Assembly: GCF_902702915.1 (NCBI RefSeq)
Contig: NZ_LR738849.1
Span: 62,001-126,000, forward strand
Reading direction: 5' to 3'
Origin: Desulfovibrio sp. 86
GTDB lineage: Bacteria > Desulfobacterota > Desulfovibrionia > Desulfovibrionales > Desulfovibrionaceae
DNA length: 64,000 nucleotides
In this document: piece by piece, positions 16,397-24,452 of the stretch
How the letters are laid out: each line of letters begins with the position of its first letter
Numbering within the stretch: position 1 is the stretch's first letter
Notes under the pieces: model-generated
What the model saw: the letters and a program-made list of their open reading frames with translations, nothing else
Told to the model about the DNA's origin: nothing
Databases searched by the model: none
Program-made: the position numbers and the translations under genes

Positions 16397-18142
16397 TCAG
16401 CTCTGATGAGGAATGCTTGCGTCAAAGTACTTGCCCACGCCATACTCTCCCCTGCGGAAGAAAAGCCTGGCTTCAGGGCCAATGATCTGCATTTCACGGT
16501 TTTTGCCTTGCACATCCAGAGCGATGCGCATTTCCTTGGTGCAGCCGGTGGAGTACGTCGAATCCTTTCCGGACCACTGCGGGGGCACCTTACGCCCCAG
16601 AAGCGCAAAGCTTTCCTCAATATCTTCAAATGTTTGAAAGCGCCACACATCAATGAGACCGCTGCGTTGCACGCGTTCCCACATGTACATGAGGTCATCC
16701 CCGTCCATGCCTTCGATGAAGTGCTCAGCGGGGTTGATTATCAGGATATTATCCATTTTTTTGCGCAAATTGTCCACAAAGGCATGCACCAGGCTGATTG
16801 CGGTGGAGGTTTCACCGGGGATGCTGCCAATGATGCAGCTGTAGAACATAACGGGCCGCCCCTGGTCCTTGGCCTCGCGCATGTTGGCGATGATGTTTTC
16901 CGCCTGAGTGGCAATGGCTTCTTCGCTGAATTTGCGGGCCTCGCGGGCGTGCTTGCGCAGTTTGATGTGAAAACCATTGCCGTCACGCCAGTAGCAGACG
17001 ATGTCGCGCGTGAACTCCTGGCTGGCGCCAAGCAGCATATCGGCGGCACGCCAACCTTTGCCGAGGATAAGGTCTGCCTCTTTCCAGGCGCGGGAAAACG
17101 TCACGGAGACACGGTACAGGTTGAGCCTTTCACGCGTGCCGTCGCCGATCACCACAAGGCGATGCTCTCGCAAATGGCGCAGCAGATCATTCTTGCTCAG
17201 TTTGTCCTGACGCAAAACAATGCCTCCGCGCAACCATGGCTTGAGCGAAGGATCGGTTTCCACATCTTCCAGTGTGGGCGCGTAAAAATAAAATCCGGAT
17301 TTGACGGCAAAAATAACCTTATGCCCCATGCGGATAAGGCTTTGAACCATCACAAGGTCAAAGAGGGTGCCCCCGTCAGCGTCGCAGAGGAAAAGCACGG
17401 TGCCGGATCGCCCGGCGCTGGCCTCAAAATAAAGGCGCAGACTTTCGCAGGCAGTATACGCCTCATCCATGGCCCTGCGAATTTCTTCACTGGACGGTGT
17501 GCTTTCAAGCCAGTCGCGCGACATGGCCGAAAGACAGAGCAGGCGTGTCACTTCCGCATAGTCCATGCTGCGGCGCGCCGCAGAAATGCCGGATGGCGGC
17601 GGCCCCTTGGGCATGGCCTCAAGATTGGCCATAATCTCCGGCAAAGCCAGCACTTCAAGCTGTTGCGCCGTTGATTCCCGCCGCCTGTTTTCCCACGGAT
17701 CGTCCAGCATATGCCCCTGCGCCAGCACAAGACCGGTCATCCTTTTGACCAGCCTCGATGGAATAAGGGTATGCTGCGCTATGTACTGCGAAAATCGATA
17801 GCGGCAAAATTGCAAAATACGTCTGCGTTCCGCCTTGTCGGGTACTGACGAGCGTACCAGCCGCATGATGATGCGCCATGAGCGGTTATATTGATTGCGC
17901 AGTTCCACAGAGGGGTTCTTGGCGCACAGCATGGAAAACGTGGCGTCCGAGCACGGCAGATACACCTGGTCAGGGGCAAGGTGCACCATGAAGGACATCT
18001 GTTCCGGGCTCGCTATGAGGTCAGGGTTCATACGGTACGCGATATTGTTGTCCATCAGCATGCTGTACAGCCATGCGTCAAAACGGACATCATTCCCCAG
18101 ACGGATATCCCGTACCTTCATGGGGACAAGCCCTTTATTCAT
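16397..18142 (-). CDS. Large protein with degenerate DUF89/ARMT1-like domain
   Basis: 581 residues. Residues ~247-400 follow the DUF89 (damage-control phosphatase) pattern: FLCDADGGTLFDLVMVQ at 252-268 corresponds to the family's DNAGE-x-x-FD motif, YAPTLEDV (287-294) to NDATLEDA, and EADLILGKG (355-363) to ADLVIAKGQ. Recalling the family consensus, the metal-ligand Asn is Ala255 and the second metal Asp is Ala288, while Asp254 stays. The ~245-residue N-terminus and the C-terminal ~150 residues (MFYSCIIGSIPGETSTA onward) are not recognised. Its start overlaps the nadK stop by four bases (ATGA), and gatB follows after 26. It could be a redirected enzyme or a binding protein. Confidence is for the domain relationship; function is unknown. 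Confidence 0.6.
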   Translation of the reverse strand: MNKGLVPMKVRDIRLGNDVRFDAWLYSMLMDNNIAYRMNPDLIASPEQMSFMVHLAPDQVYLPCSDATFSMLCAKNPSVELRNQYNRSWRIIMRLVRSSVPDKAERRRILQFCRYRFSQYIAQHTLIPSRLVKRMTGLVLAQGHMLDDPWENRRRESTAQQLEVLALPEIMANLEAMPKGPPPSGISAARRSMDYAEVTRLLCLSAMSRDWLESTPSSEEIRRAMDEAYTACESLRLYFEASAGRSGTVLFLCDADGGTLFDLVMVQSLIRMGHKVIFAVKSGFYFYAPTLEDVETDPSLKPWLRGGIVLRQDKLSKNDLLRHLREHRLVVIGDGTRERLNLYRVSVTFSRAWKEADLILGKGWRAADMLLGASQEFTRDIVCYWRDGNGFHIKLRKHAREARKFSEEAIATQAENIIANMREAKDQGRPVMFYSCIIGSIPGETSTAISLVHAFVDNLRKKMDNILIINPAEHFIEGMDGDDLMYMWERVQRSGLIDVWRFQTFEDIEESFALLGRKVPPQWSGKDSTYSTGCTKEMRIALDVQGKNREMQIIGPEARLFFRRGEYGVGKYFDASIPHQS

Positions 18143-19011
18143 TGATTTTCCCCCACGCAGCTGCCCGCCGACCCCTGTAAGACAAAACCGCGGCTGCGCA
18201 GGCGTTCAAAAAACGAGGCCCCTTCACCGAGGAACTGCACGGCGCCAGACCAGCCCGAAACGCGCAACATGTCGCCCTTTTCAAGCTTCTGCCCCTCTTG
18301 CCCGTCCACCGTCAGGTAGCAGTCGGTGGAGCCGCGCAACACCTGGAGCTGGATATCCGTGTTACCGGGAAAGACCATGGGAGATATGGTATTGAGGAAA
18401 GGACAGACCGGCGTGAAGCCGATGGCATCCATTGAAGGATACAGAAGCGCGCCGCCCGCCGAGACGCTGTAGCCGGAACTGCCGACGGGCGTACACAGAA
18501 TGACGCCGTCACTACGCAGGGAACCCATGCGCTGCCCGTCAGCCCATATGTCAAGACAGACCAGGCGCGACAGGGAACCGCGGCTCACAACAACGTCGTT
18601 GATGGCTGCACCTTCGGCAAGTGCCCTGCCGTTACGGGTAAGGAACCAGCGCAAGGCCATGCAGGAGCGAACGCGCTCTTGGCCTTGCAGGCACTCTTCG
18701 AGCTTTTCACGCCAGTTTTCCGGCTGGGCGTCAGTAAGAAAGCCCACGCGGCCAAAATTGATGCCCAACACAGGCACGTTGCGGCCCACAAGGCGCCGCG
18801 CAACCCCGAGCATGGTGCCGTCGCCGCCAAGCACCACCACAAAATCAAGATCATCGGCAGCATAGAAAGAAGACGCCTGCCCGGCCTCCACAACATCCGC
18901 CTGATGTCCCTGCGTTTTCAGCCATGCGCCAATTTCTTCGCCCAGCTCTGCAGCGCGTTCGTGGCGGGCCTTGCAAACCAAAAGGACGTGGCATTTGTGT
19001 TGATTTTGCAT
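18139..19011 (-). CDS. nadK: NAD kinase
   Basis: 290 residues. VVVLGGDGTMLGVARRL near residue 57 carries the GGDGT motif, followed by INFGRVGFLTD and CTPVGSSGYSVSAGGALLYP, all diagnostic of ATP-NAD kinase. It makes NADP in the cytoplasm. The stop overlaps the start of the DUF89-like gene (ATGA), which implies coupled translation. No clear ribosome site is visible before ATG 19011. The gene diverges from gmhA across 119 bases. Confidence 0.94.
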   Translation of the reverse strand: MQNQHKCHVLLVCKARHERAAELGEEIGAWLKTQGHQADVVEAGQASSFYAADDLDFVVVLGGDGTMLGVARRLVGRNVPVLGINFGRVGFLTDAQPENWREKLEECLQGQERVRSCMALRWFLTRNGRALAEGAAINDVVVSRGSLSRLVCLDIWADGQRMGSLRSDGVILCTPVGSSGYSVSAGGALLYPSMDAIGFTPVCPFLNTISPMVFPGNTDIQLQVLRGSTDCYLTVDGQEGQKLEKGDMLRVSGWSGAVQFLGEGASFFERLRSRGFVLQGSAGSCVGENQ

Positions 19012-19130
19012 AAGTCAACAATTTACGTTATCAAGGCTTTTATCGCAAGCCCGCACCTTGCTTGTCAGGGCAGACGCTTTATCATATGAACAGAGTCTTC
19101 CACGCCACAAATCCAACAGGCCGTAGCACC

Positions 19131-19763
19131 ATGAATGACAACGCACTTGACATCATTGCCGCCCATGCACGCGACGGCGCCAGACTCAGAGAAAGCTTTT
19201 TTTCTGATCAGGCCGTCAATCTGCGCGACACGGCGCTGCAATTTGCGGTCTGCCTGGCCAAAGGCGGAAAAATTTTGCTCTGTGGCAATGGTGGAAGTGC
19301 GGCTGACGCCCAACATCTGGCTGCGGAATTTGTAAACCGTTTTCTGATTGACAGGCCCGCCCTGCCCGCCATTGCGCTCACGACGGATACGTCCGCGCTC
19401 ACGGCCATAGGCAATGACCTGGATTTCAGACAGGTTTTTTCCCGCCAGGTAGAGGCATTGGGCCGCAAGGGCGACATCCTGGTGGGCATCTCCACCTCTG
19501 GCAACAGCCCTAACGTGGTGGCGGCTCTTGAGGCCGCGCGGAACGCGGGCATGCGCACTCTCGGCCTCACGGGTCGCGGAGGAGGAAAAATGGCCCCCCT
19601 GTGCCACATGCTGCTGGATGTGCCCAGTTCGCATACACCACTGATCCAGGAAATTCATATTACGGCCGGGCATCTGCTATGCCAGCTTACAGACCATTAT
19701 CTTTTTGAAAATGTGGCGGCCCTTACGCCCTATCTACACGCGGATACTGTAAAAGAGGATTGA
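19131..19763 (+). CDS. gmhA: Sedoheptulose-7-phosphate isomerase (SIS domain)
   Basis: 210 residues. [30 protein letters not shown] and the C-terminal [16 protein letters not shown] match GmhA, which starts ADP-heptose synthesis for lipopolysaccharide inner core. ATG 19131 is favoured because the SIS family begins about 20 residues before the first conserved helix. The frame from 19062 adds 23 residues with no homology. The ribosome site is weak (AGG at 19118). The FmdB gene starts two bases after its stop. Confidence 0.9.
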   Translation: MNDNALDIIAAHARDGARLRESFFSDQAVNLRDTALQFAVCLAKGGKILLCGNGGSAADAQHLAAEFVNRFLIDRPALPAIALTTDTSALTAIGNDLDFRQVFSRQVEALGRKGDILVGISTSGNSPNVVAALEAARNAGMRTLGLTGRGGGKMAPLCHMLLDVPSSHTPLIQEIHITAGHLLCQLTDHYLFENVAALTPYLHADTVKED

Positions 19764-19765
19764 TC

Positions 19766-19999
19766 ATGCCCATCTTTGAGTACAGTTGCGAAAAATGCGA
19801 CCGAAAATTTGAAGAACTGGTTTACGGCGATGCGGCCCCGGTCTGCCCGTATTGCGGCTCCGACGCAACGCATAAGCTCATGTCTTGCTGCGCTCATCAC
19901 GGCGGCGGCGCTCATGGCGGCGAGTACGCGCCATCTTCTGGCAGTGGCGGCGGCTGCGCTGGCTGTTCCGGCGGCAACTGTGCAAGCTGTGGCCATTAG
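19766..19999 (+). CDS. FmdB-family small zinc-ribbon protein
   Basis: 77 residues. The N-terminal MPIFEYSCEKCDRKFEELV and later CPYCGS form the two CxxC knuckles of the FmdB/CxxC_CXXC_SSSS family. The C-terminal half is Gly-, Cys- and His-rich (CCAHHGGGAHGG, CAGCSGGNCASCGH), which may bind additional metal. ATG 19766 follows AGAGGA. These proteins are called putative regulators, but the activity is unproven. It sits between gmhA and hemC in a tightly packed set. Confidence 0.85.
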   Translation: MPIFEYSCEKCDRKFEELVYGDAAPVCPYCGSDATHKLMSCCAHHGGGAHGGEYAPSSGSGGGCAGCSGGNCASCGH

Positions 20000-20008
20000 G
20001 TGAAAGGC

Positions 20009-20941
20009 ATGCGCAGCACCCTTACTATCGCCACACGCGGCAGCCGCCTGGCCCTCTGGCAGGCTGAACACATCAAAAGCTGTCTCCAGGCCATTGCGCC
20101 AGAGCTTGAGATTCGGTTGAACGTCATCAAGACCAAGGGTGACATCATCCTTGATGTTCCTTTGGCCAAGGTGGGCGGCAAGGGCCTTTTTGTGAAGGAA
20201 ATCGAAGAGGCCCTGCTCAACGGCGAGGCTGACCTTGCCGTGCACAGCATGAAGGACGTGCCCATGGAGCTGCCCCAGGGGCTTCTGCTTGGCTGCGTTC
20301 CTCCGCGTGAAGATCCCACCGATTGTCTGCTTTCCTGCCAGTACGATTCTGTGGCCGCATTGCCGCAAAATGCCTGCGTCGGCACCAGCAGCCTGCGGCG
20401 GCAGGCGCAGCTTCTGGCCCAGAGACCGGATTTGCGCATCGAGAGCCTGCGCGGCAATGTTGACACGCGTCTGCGCAAGCTGCGGGACGGCGTATACGAC
20501 GCCATTGTTCTGGCTTCCGCCGGTCTGAACCGGCTGGAGCTGACTGCCCCCTGCATGCAGTCGCTTGACCCGCAGGTTTTTCTTCCTGCCGTGGGTCAGG
20601 GGGCTCTGGGCATTGAATGCCGTGAAGACGATTACGAACTTTTTGCTCTTCTGGCGCAACTGGAAGACACCCCCACCCGTGTATGCGTCGAAGCCGAGCG
20701 GGGTTTTCTGGCCGGCCTTGAAGGCGGATGTCAGGTGCCCATCGCCGGGCATGCGCGCTTGCTTGATGATGACACGCTCTGCCTGGAGGGCCTGGTGGCC
20801 GAAGTGGACGGAAGCCGCATCCTCAGGGCGCAAAAGCAGGGTCATACGTCTCAGGCCCGCCAATGGGGTTTTGAGCTTGCCAGCGAGATCCTTGATCAGG
20901 GCGGCCGGGCCATTCTTGAAAAACTTTACCGACAGTCATAG
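20009..20941 (+). CDS. hemC: Porphobilinogen deaminase
   Basis: 310 residues. [16 protein letters not shown] at the N-terminus, KDVPMELP, and [18 protein letters not shown] are family signatures. The dipyrromethane cofactor Cys lies in [13 protein letters not shown] near residue 245. It polymerises four porphobilinogens into hydroxymethylbilane for heme, siroheme and cobalamin synthesis; siroheme matters for dissimilatory sulfite reductase. ATG 20009 is chosen with AGGTGA upstream; a GTG at 20000 is possible. Confidence 0.95.
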   Translation: MRSTLTIATRGSRLALWQAEHIKSCLQAIAPELEIRLNVIKTKGDIILDVPLAKVGGKGLFVKEIEEALLNGEADLAVHSMKDVPMELPQGLLLGCVPPREDPTDCLLSCQYDSVAALPQNACVGTSSLRRQAQLLAQRPDLRIESLRGNVDTRLRKLRDGVYDAIVLASAGLNRLELTAPCMQSLDPQVFLPAVGQGALGIECREDDYELFALLAQLEDTPTRVCVEAERGFLAGLEGGCQVPIAGHARLLDDDTLCLEGLVAEVDGSRILRAQKQGHTSQARQWGFELASEILDQGGRAILEKLYRQS

Positions 20942-20956
20942 GTATATCAGATAAAT

Positions 20957-23392
20957 ATGTCTAAAATCTCACCTTTGCCCGGTTTCAGACTGCACGCAAC
21001 GCTGGATCCGGCCCGTATCCCCTGGGACGACAGCCGGGGTGTTCCGCCCCAGCGCAATGGCCGGAAAAATCCTTTCCAACCGCGCGCCATGCAGGCCCTG
21101 GATCTTGCTTTACAGATCAAGGCTCGCGGCTACCATGTATACCTCTCTGGCGAAACCGATCTCGGGCGTACGTACATGCTGCTCAACTACCTGCGGCCGC
21201 AGGCGCGCAAAGCGCCCACGCCGCCGGATGTTATTTATGTGCACAATTTCGCCGACCCTGACCGGCCATTACTTTTCGCCCTGCCTGCGGGGCAAGGCAA
21301 AAAGCTCAAGCAAAGCCTTAAAGAATTGGTCGACGCCGTAGTCAAGGAACTGCCCCGCCGCTTTGAAGCCAGCGCCTATGTGAAGCGCCGCGCCAAGCTT
21401 GTGGACAAGTTTCAGACTGCACGCATGGGGCTTTTGCGCAAAATGAACTCCGTTGCCGTGGACAAGGGCTTCAACCTTGACATGGATGAAAACGGCGGGC
21501 TGACCCTTTTTCCTCTGGTTGAGGGCAAGCGCCTGAATGAAGAGGAGTTCGACAATCTTGACAGCGCAATTCGCTTAAAGCTCAAGAGCCGGGGCGACAA
21601 TCTGGTGCAGTCCATGGCTGGCTTCATGCGTCAGTTGAACAAGGCTGAAGAAAGCTTTCAGGACGACGAACGCGGGCTGGAGCGCGAGGCCATGGGGCAG
21701 GTGCTTAACACCCTGCTTGCCCCTCTTGAACAAAGAACCCTCAAGGCATGCGACTGCAAAGGTTTGTCCGACTATTTTGCCAGCCTGCGCGAAGACATGC
21801 TGAAGAATACCGATGCCTTTCTGCAAAGGGAAGGCGTGCCGCCCTCACTTGGCGTTGAAGTCCACGGCGCGTCAGGCGCGGACAGTGTGCTGTACCGCTA
21901 TGCCGTCAACCTTCTCGTTGACAACAGCGAGCAGCAGGGCGCGCCCATTGTGGTGGACGATCACCCCACTGCCGTGAACCTGCTTGGCTGCATAGAGCGG
22001 GAATCGGAAATGGGCGCGCTGGTGACAGATTTTACGCTCATCCGTGCGGGAAGCCTGCATAAAGCCAACGGCGGTTTTCTTGTCCTCCATGTGGAAGATC
22101 TGTTGCAGCACCCCACGGCCTGGGAAGGGCTGTTACGCGCGCTGCGCTCCAATCAGGCCCGCATTGAAGATTCGGGCGAAGCCCCCGATACCGCCATCCG
22201 CACCAAGGGGCTGACCCCCGACTCGCTGCCACTGGATCTCAAAGTCGTGCTCATTGGCGGCGAAGAGCTGTATGAAGGGCTGCTTGTCAACGACGACCGC
22301 TTTCCCAAGCTTTTTCGCATCAAAGCCCATATCGCCGACGAAGCGGATCGCAACGCGACCAACATCCGCCACTATCTCGGCCATGTGGCGCATATCATTC
22401 AAGGTTGCGAACTGCCGCCCTTTGACCGCACGGCCCTTGCCTGGCTTGTGGATCTGGGCTCTCACCTGTGTGAAGACCAGTGCCGCCTTTCGCTCAGGTT
22501 TCCCCTGTTGCGGGAACTGATGATTGAAGCTTCTGCCCTCGCCAACATGCGCGGAGAGGAGATCATCACCGCGCCCATTCTGGAGGAAGCCTATACAGCG
22601 CGCACATACCGCGCCAACCTTGTGGAAGAAATCTTTATGGAGGAATACGACCGTGAAATGATCAAGGTTCGTACCTCCGGTTCCGCCATTGGGCAGGTCA
22701 ACGGTCTTTCAGTCACCCTGCATGGGGACTTTGAATTTGGCCTGCCCCATTGCATATCCTGCACTGTGGGCGTGGGGCACGAGGGCATTATTGACCTTGA
22801 GCGCGAGGCAGAGTTGGGCGGGCCTATTCACACAAAGGCCATGATGATTCTTAAAAGCTGTCTGACCGACCTTTTTGCCCGCAAAAAACCTCTTGTGCTT
22901 TCCGGTTCGCTGTATTTTGAGCAAAGCTACGCGGGTATCGAAGGCGATTCCGCTTCGGGTGCGGAACTTGTGGCCCTGCTCTCGGCGCTGGCTGAGGTGC
23001 CGGTGCGCCTTGACCTGGCCTTTACAGGCGCGGTCAGCCATTCGGGGCAAATAATGGCCGTGGGCGGCGTCACACGAAAAATTGAAGGTTTTTACAAGGT
23101 TTGCGCAAGACATGGGCTTACGGGCACACAGGGCGTCATCATACCCCATGATAATGTTGACCACCTCATGCTGTCGCCCGAAGTGCTCAAGGCTGTCGAA
23201 AATAAACAGTTCAGCATTTATGCGGTGCGGCGCATTGAAGAAGCCCTGTTGCTGCTTACTGGCATTGCCGCCGGACGCCGGCTGAAAAATGGCGGCTTCT
23301 CGCGCGGCAGTCTGTACGACCTTGTGGACAGAAGGCTCGAACGGTTGGGTGACTATGCGCAAAACGCCTTCCGGCGCAGCAAGCGCAACTGA
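20957..23392 (+). CDS. Lon-like ATP-dependent protease (AAA_32/Lon_C type)
   Basis: 811 residues. The N-terminal ATPase part has an unusual P-loop, YLSGETDLGRTYML, with Arg where Lys is standard; I recall this GR form as usual in this Lon-like branch. The mid region contains a coiled segment (about 115-250), then FLVLHVEDLLQHPTAWEGLL (Walker B region). The C-terminal protease domain has EGDSASGAEL with the presumed nucleophile Ser665 and GGVTRKIEG with the partner Lys. Such proteins lack the Lon substrate-binding N-domain, and their substrates are mostly unknown. It starts 15 bases after hemC. A TetR regulator follows after 91 bases. Confidence 0.88.
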   Translation: MSKISPLPGFRLHATLDPARIPWDDSRGVPPQRNGRKNPFQPRAMQALDLALQIKARGYHVYLSGETDLGRTYMLLNYLRPQARKAPTPPDVIYVHNFADPDRPLLFALPAGQGKKLKQSLKELVDAVVKELPRRFEASAYVKRRAKLVDKFQTARMGLLRKMNSVAVDKGFNLDMDENGGLTLFPLVEGKRLNEEEFDNLDSAIRLKLKSRGDNLVQSMAGFMRQLNKAEESFQDDERGLEREAMGQVLNTLLAPLEQRTLKACDCKGLSDYFASLREDMLKNTDAFLQREGVPPSLGVEVHGASGADSVLYRYAVNLLVDNSEQQGAPIVVDDHPTAVNLLGCIERESEMGALVTDFTLIRAGSLHKANGGFLVLHVEDLLQHPTAWEGLLRALRSNQARIEDSGEAPDTAIRTKGLTPDSLPLDLKVVLIGGEELYEGLLVNDDRFPKLFRIKAHIADEADRNATNIRHYLGHVAHIIQGCELPPFDRTALAWLVDLGSHLCEDQCRLSLRFPLLRELMIEASALANMRGEEIITAPILEEAYTARTYRANLVEEIFMEEYDREMIKVRTSGSAIGQVNGLSVTLHGDFEFGLPHCISCTVGVGHEGIIDLEREAELGGPIHTKAMMILKSCLTDLFARKKPLVLSGSLYFEQSYAGIEGDSASGAELVALLSALAEVPVRLDLAFTGAVSHSGQIMAVGGVTRKIEGFYKVCARHGLTGTQGVIIPHDNVDHLMLSPEVLKAVENKQFSIYAVRRIEEALLLLTGIAAGRRLKNGGFSRGSLYDLVDRRLERLGDYAQNAFRRSKRN

Positions 23393-23483
23393 GTACTGAG
23401 ACGCGTGAGCACGGGCGTTCAGTTCAGTATTGACTTTACGCACAATTACAGCTAACTTGATAAAGTAGCAGTAAAATTTATGC

Positions 23484-24092
23484 ATGACCATTCAACCGGT
23501 GCCCGCGAAAACTATGATGAACAAAAGTAAAAAAGAATCATTACTTCAGGCGGCCAAGGATTTGTTTGGCGAATGTGGCTATGTGGAAACCACATTCAAA
23601 AAGATTTCAGACAGAGCCGGTGTTGCGTTGGGTTTGCTAACCCACCATTACGGCAACAAAGAAAAGCTCTTTCTGGCCTGTGGGCTGGATGTACTGGAAC
23701 ATTTTCTAAAAAGGCTACGCCAGGCCACGGCCGAGGCCGATTCGGGCTTTGATGGCGTCATGCGCTTTTGCAAAGCCTATCTTGATTTTTCCATTGACAA
23801 GGACTCCAACTGGCTGGTCCTTGTGCGCTGTTCACCTTACAGCGACATGAAAACCAAGACTGATCGCGATATCATGGATTCCATGTTCTCTCAGGTGCAT
23901 CAGGAACTGGAAAAAGTCATTGCGCGCGGCATCGAGGATGGCAGCCTGGTTACGGTTGACAGCAACTCCACAGCGCAGGTCATCATCTCCTTGATGGTCG
24001 GCGCCAACCGTACACGAGTGCTTACCCCTTATGCCATGCCCTCCCTGTACAAGGATGTGCTTGATTTCGTGGCCAGATCCATAAAAGCCTGA
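23484..24092 (+). CDS. TetR/AcrR family transcriptional regulator
   Basis: 202 residues. The N-terminal helix-turn-helix reads ISDRAGVALGLLTHHYGNKEKLF at about residues 40-62, a clear TetR DNA-binding signature. The C-terminal ligand domain is not assigned to a substrate. The first ATG (23484) and an ATG at 23514 are both possible. It may act on the downstream symporter unit or the Lon-like gene, but no operator is evident. It is separated from the next gene by 238 bases containing a structured leader and terminator. Confidence 0.85.
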   Translation: MTIQPVPAKTMMNKSKKESLLQAAKDLFGECGYVETTFKKISDRAGVALGLLTHHYGNKEKLFLACGLDVLEHFLKRLRQATAEADSGFDGVMRFCKAYLDFSIDKDSNWLVLVRCSPYSDMKTKTDRDIMDSMFSQVHQELEKVIARGIEDGSLVTVDSNSTAQVIISLMVGANRTRVLTPYAMPSLYKDVLDFVARSIKA

Positions 24093-24183
24093 GTCTGGTA
24101 CTGCCACATGCCACGGCATGGCTTTATTGACAGTAGCATGAAGAAAATGTAGATCTCAATTATGAAACTACTAAGCGCCATCC

Positions 24184-24234
24184 GCGACTTTCGATATTAT
24201 TTTACCGGAGTCATACACTGACCCCCGGATCGCG
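24184..24234 (+). promoter_or_regulatory. Candidate structured RNA leader upstream of the symporter unit
   Basis: CGCGAC near 24184 and ATCGCGG near 24230 can form an outer stem (CCGCGA / TCGCGG), enclosing CCGG / CCGG and GTCA / TGAC stems. Just downstream is a complete terminator hairpin (24268-24300), followed by the small membrane ORF. The order (structured region, terminator, transporter) is that of an attenuator or riboswitch, but I recognise no known class. Confidence 0.35.
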
Positions 24235-24267
24235 GAGTTATGGCCTTTTTGCTGATTCAGGCAACAT

Positions 24268-24300
24268 AGCCGCCGACCACAGGGGTCGGCGGCTTTTTTG
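24268..24300 (+). terminator. Intrinsic terminator/attenuator before the symporter unit
   Basis: AGCCGCCGACC and GGTCGGCGGCT form an 11-bp perfect stem with a 5-base loop followed by TTTTTT. It lies 176 bases after the TetR gene and only 31 bases before the small ORF, so it either ends the TetR transcript or attenuates the transporter transcript. Confidence 0.88.
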
Positions 24301-24330
24301 ATTCTGCGCTTTTTATCTGCCGGAGGGCTC

Positions 24331-24450
24331 ATGGACCTGATTTCAACGCTACAGTTGATAGACACCCCAGTACTCATCGCAATGGCGTTACTGGTAGGCT
24401 CCTTTTTTCTGGCGCTCATCAACCTGGTGCGCCAGACGCAAAGGGGATAG
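24331..24450 (+). CDS. 39-residue membrane peptide, symporter small accessory protein
   Basis: This short ORF starts MDLISTLQLIDTPVLI and has one hydrophobic helix (about residues 14-31, IAMALLVGSFFLALIN) ending in a basic tail VRQTQRG. GGAGGG at 24322-24327 serves as the ribosome site. It ends two bases before the symporter ATG. This layout, a tiny single-helix protein directly before a sodium:solute symporter, recurs in Desulfovibrio-type genomes and suggests a stability or assembly subunit. The family link is recalled rather than tested. Confidence 0.75.
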   Translation: MDLISTLQLIDTPVLIAMALLVGSFFLALINLVRQTQRG

Positions 24451-24452
24451 AC

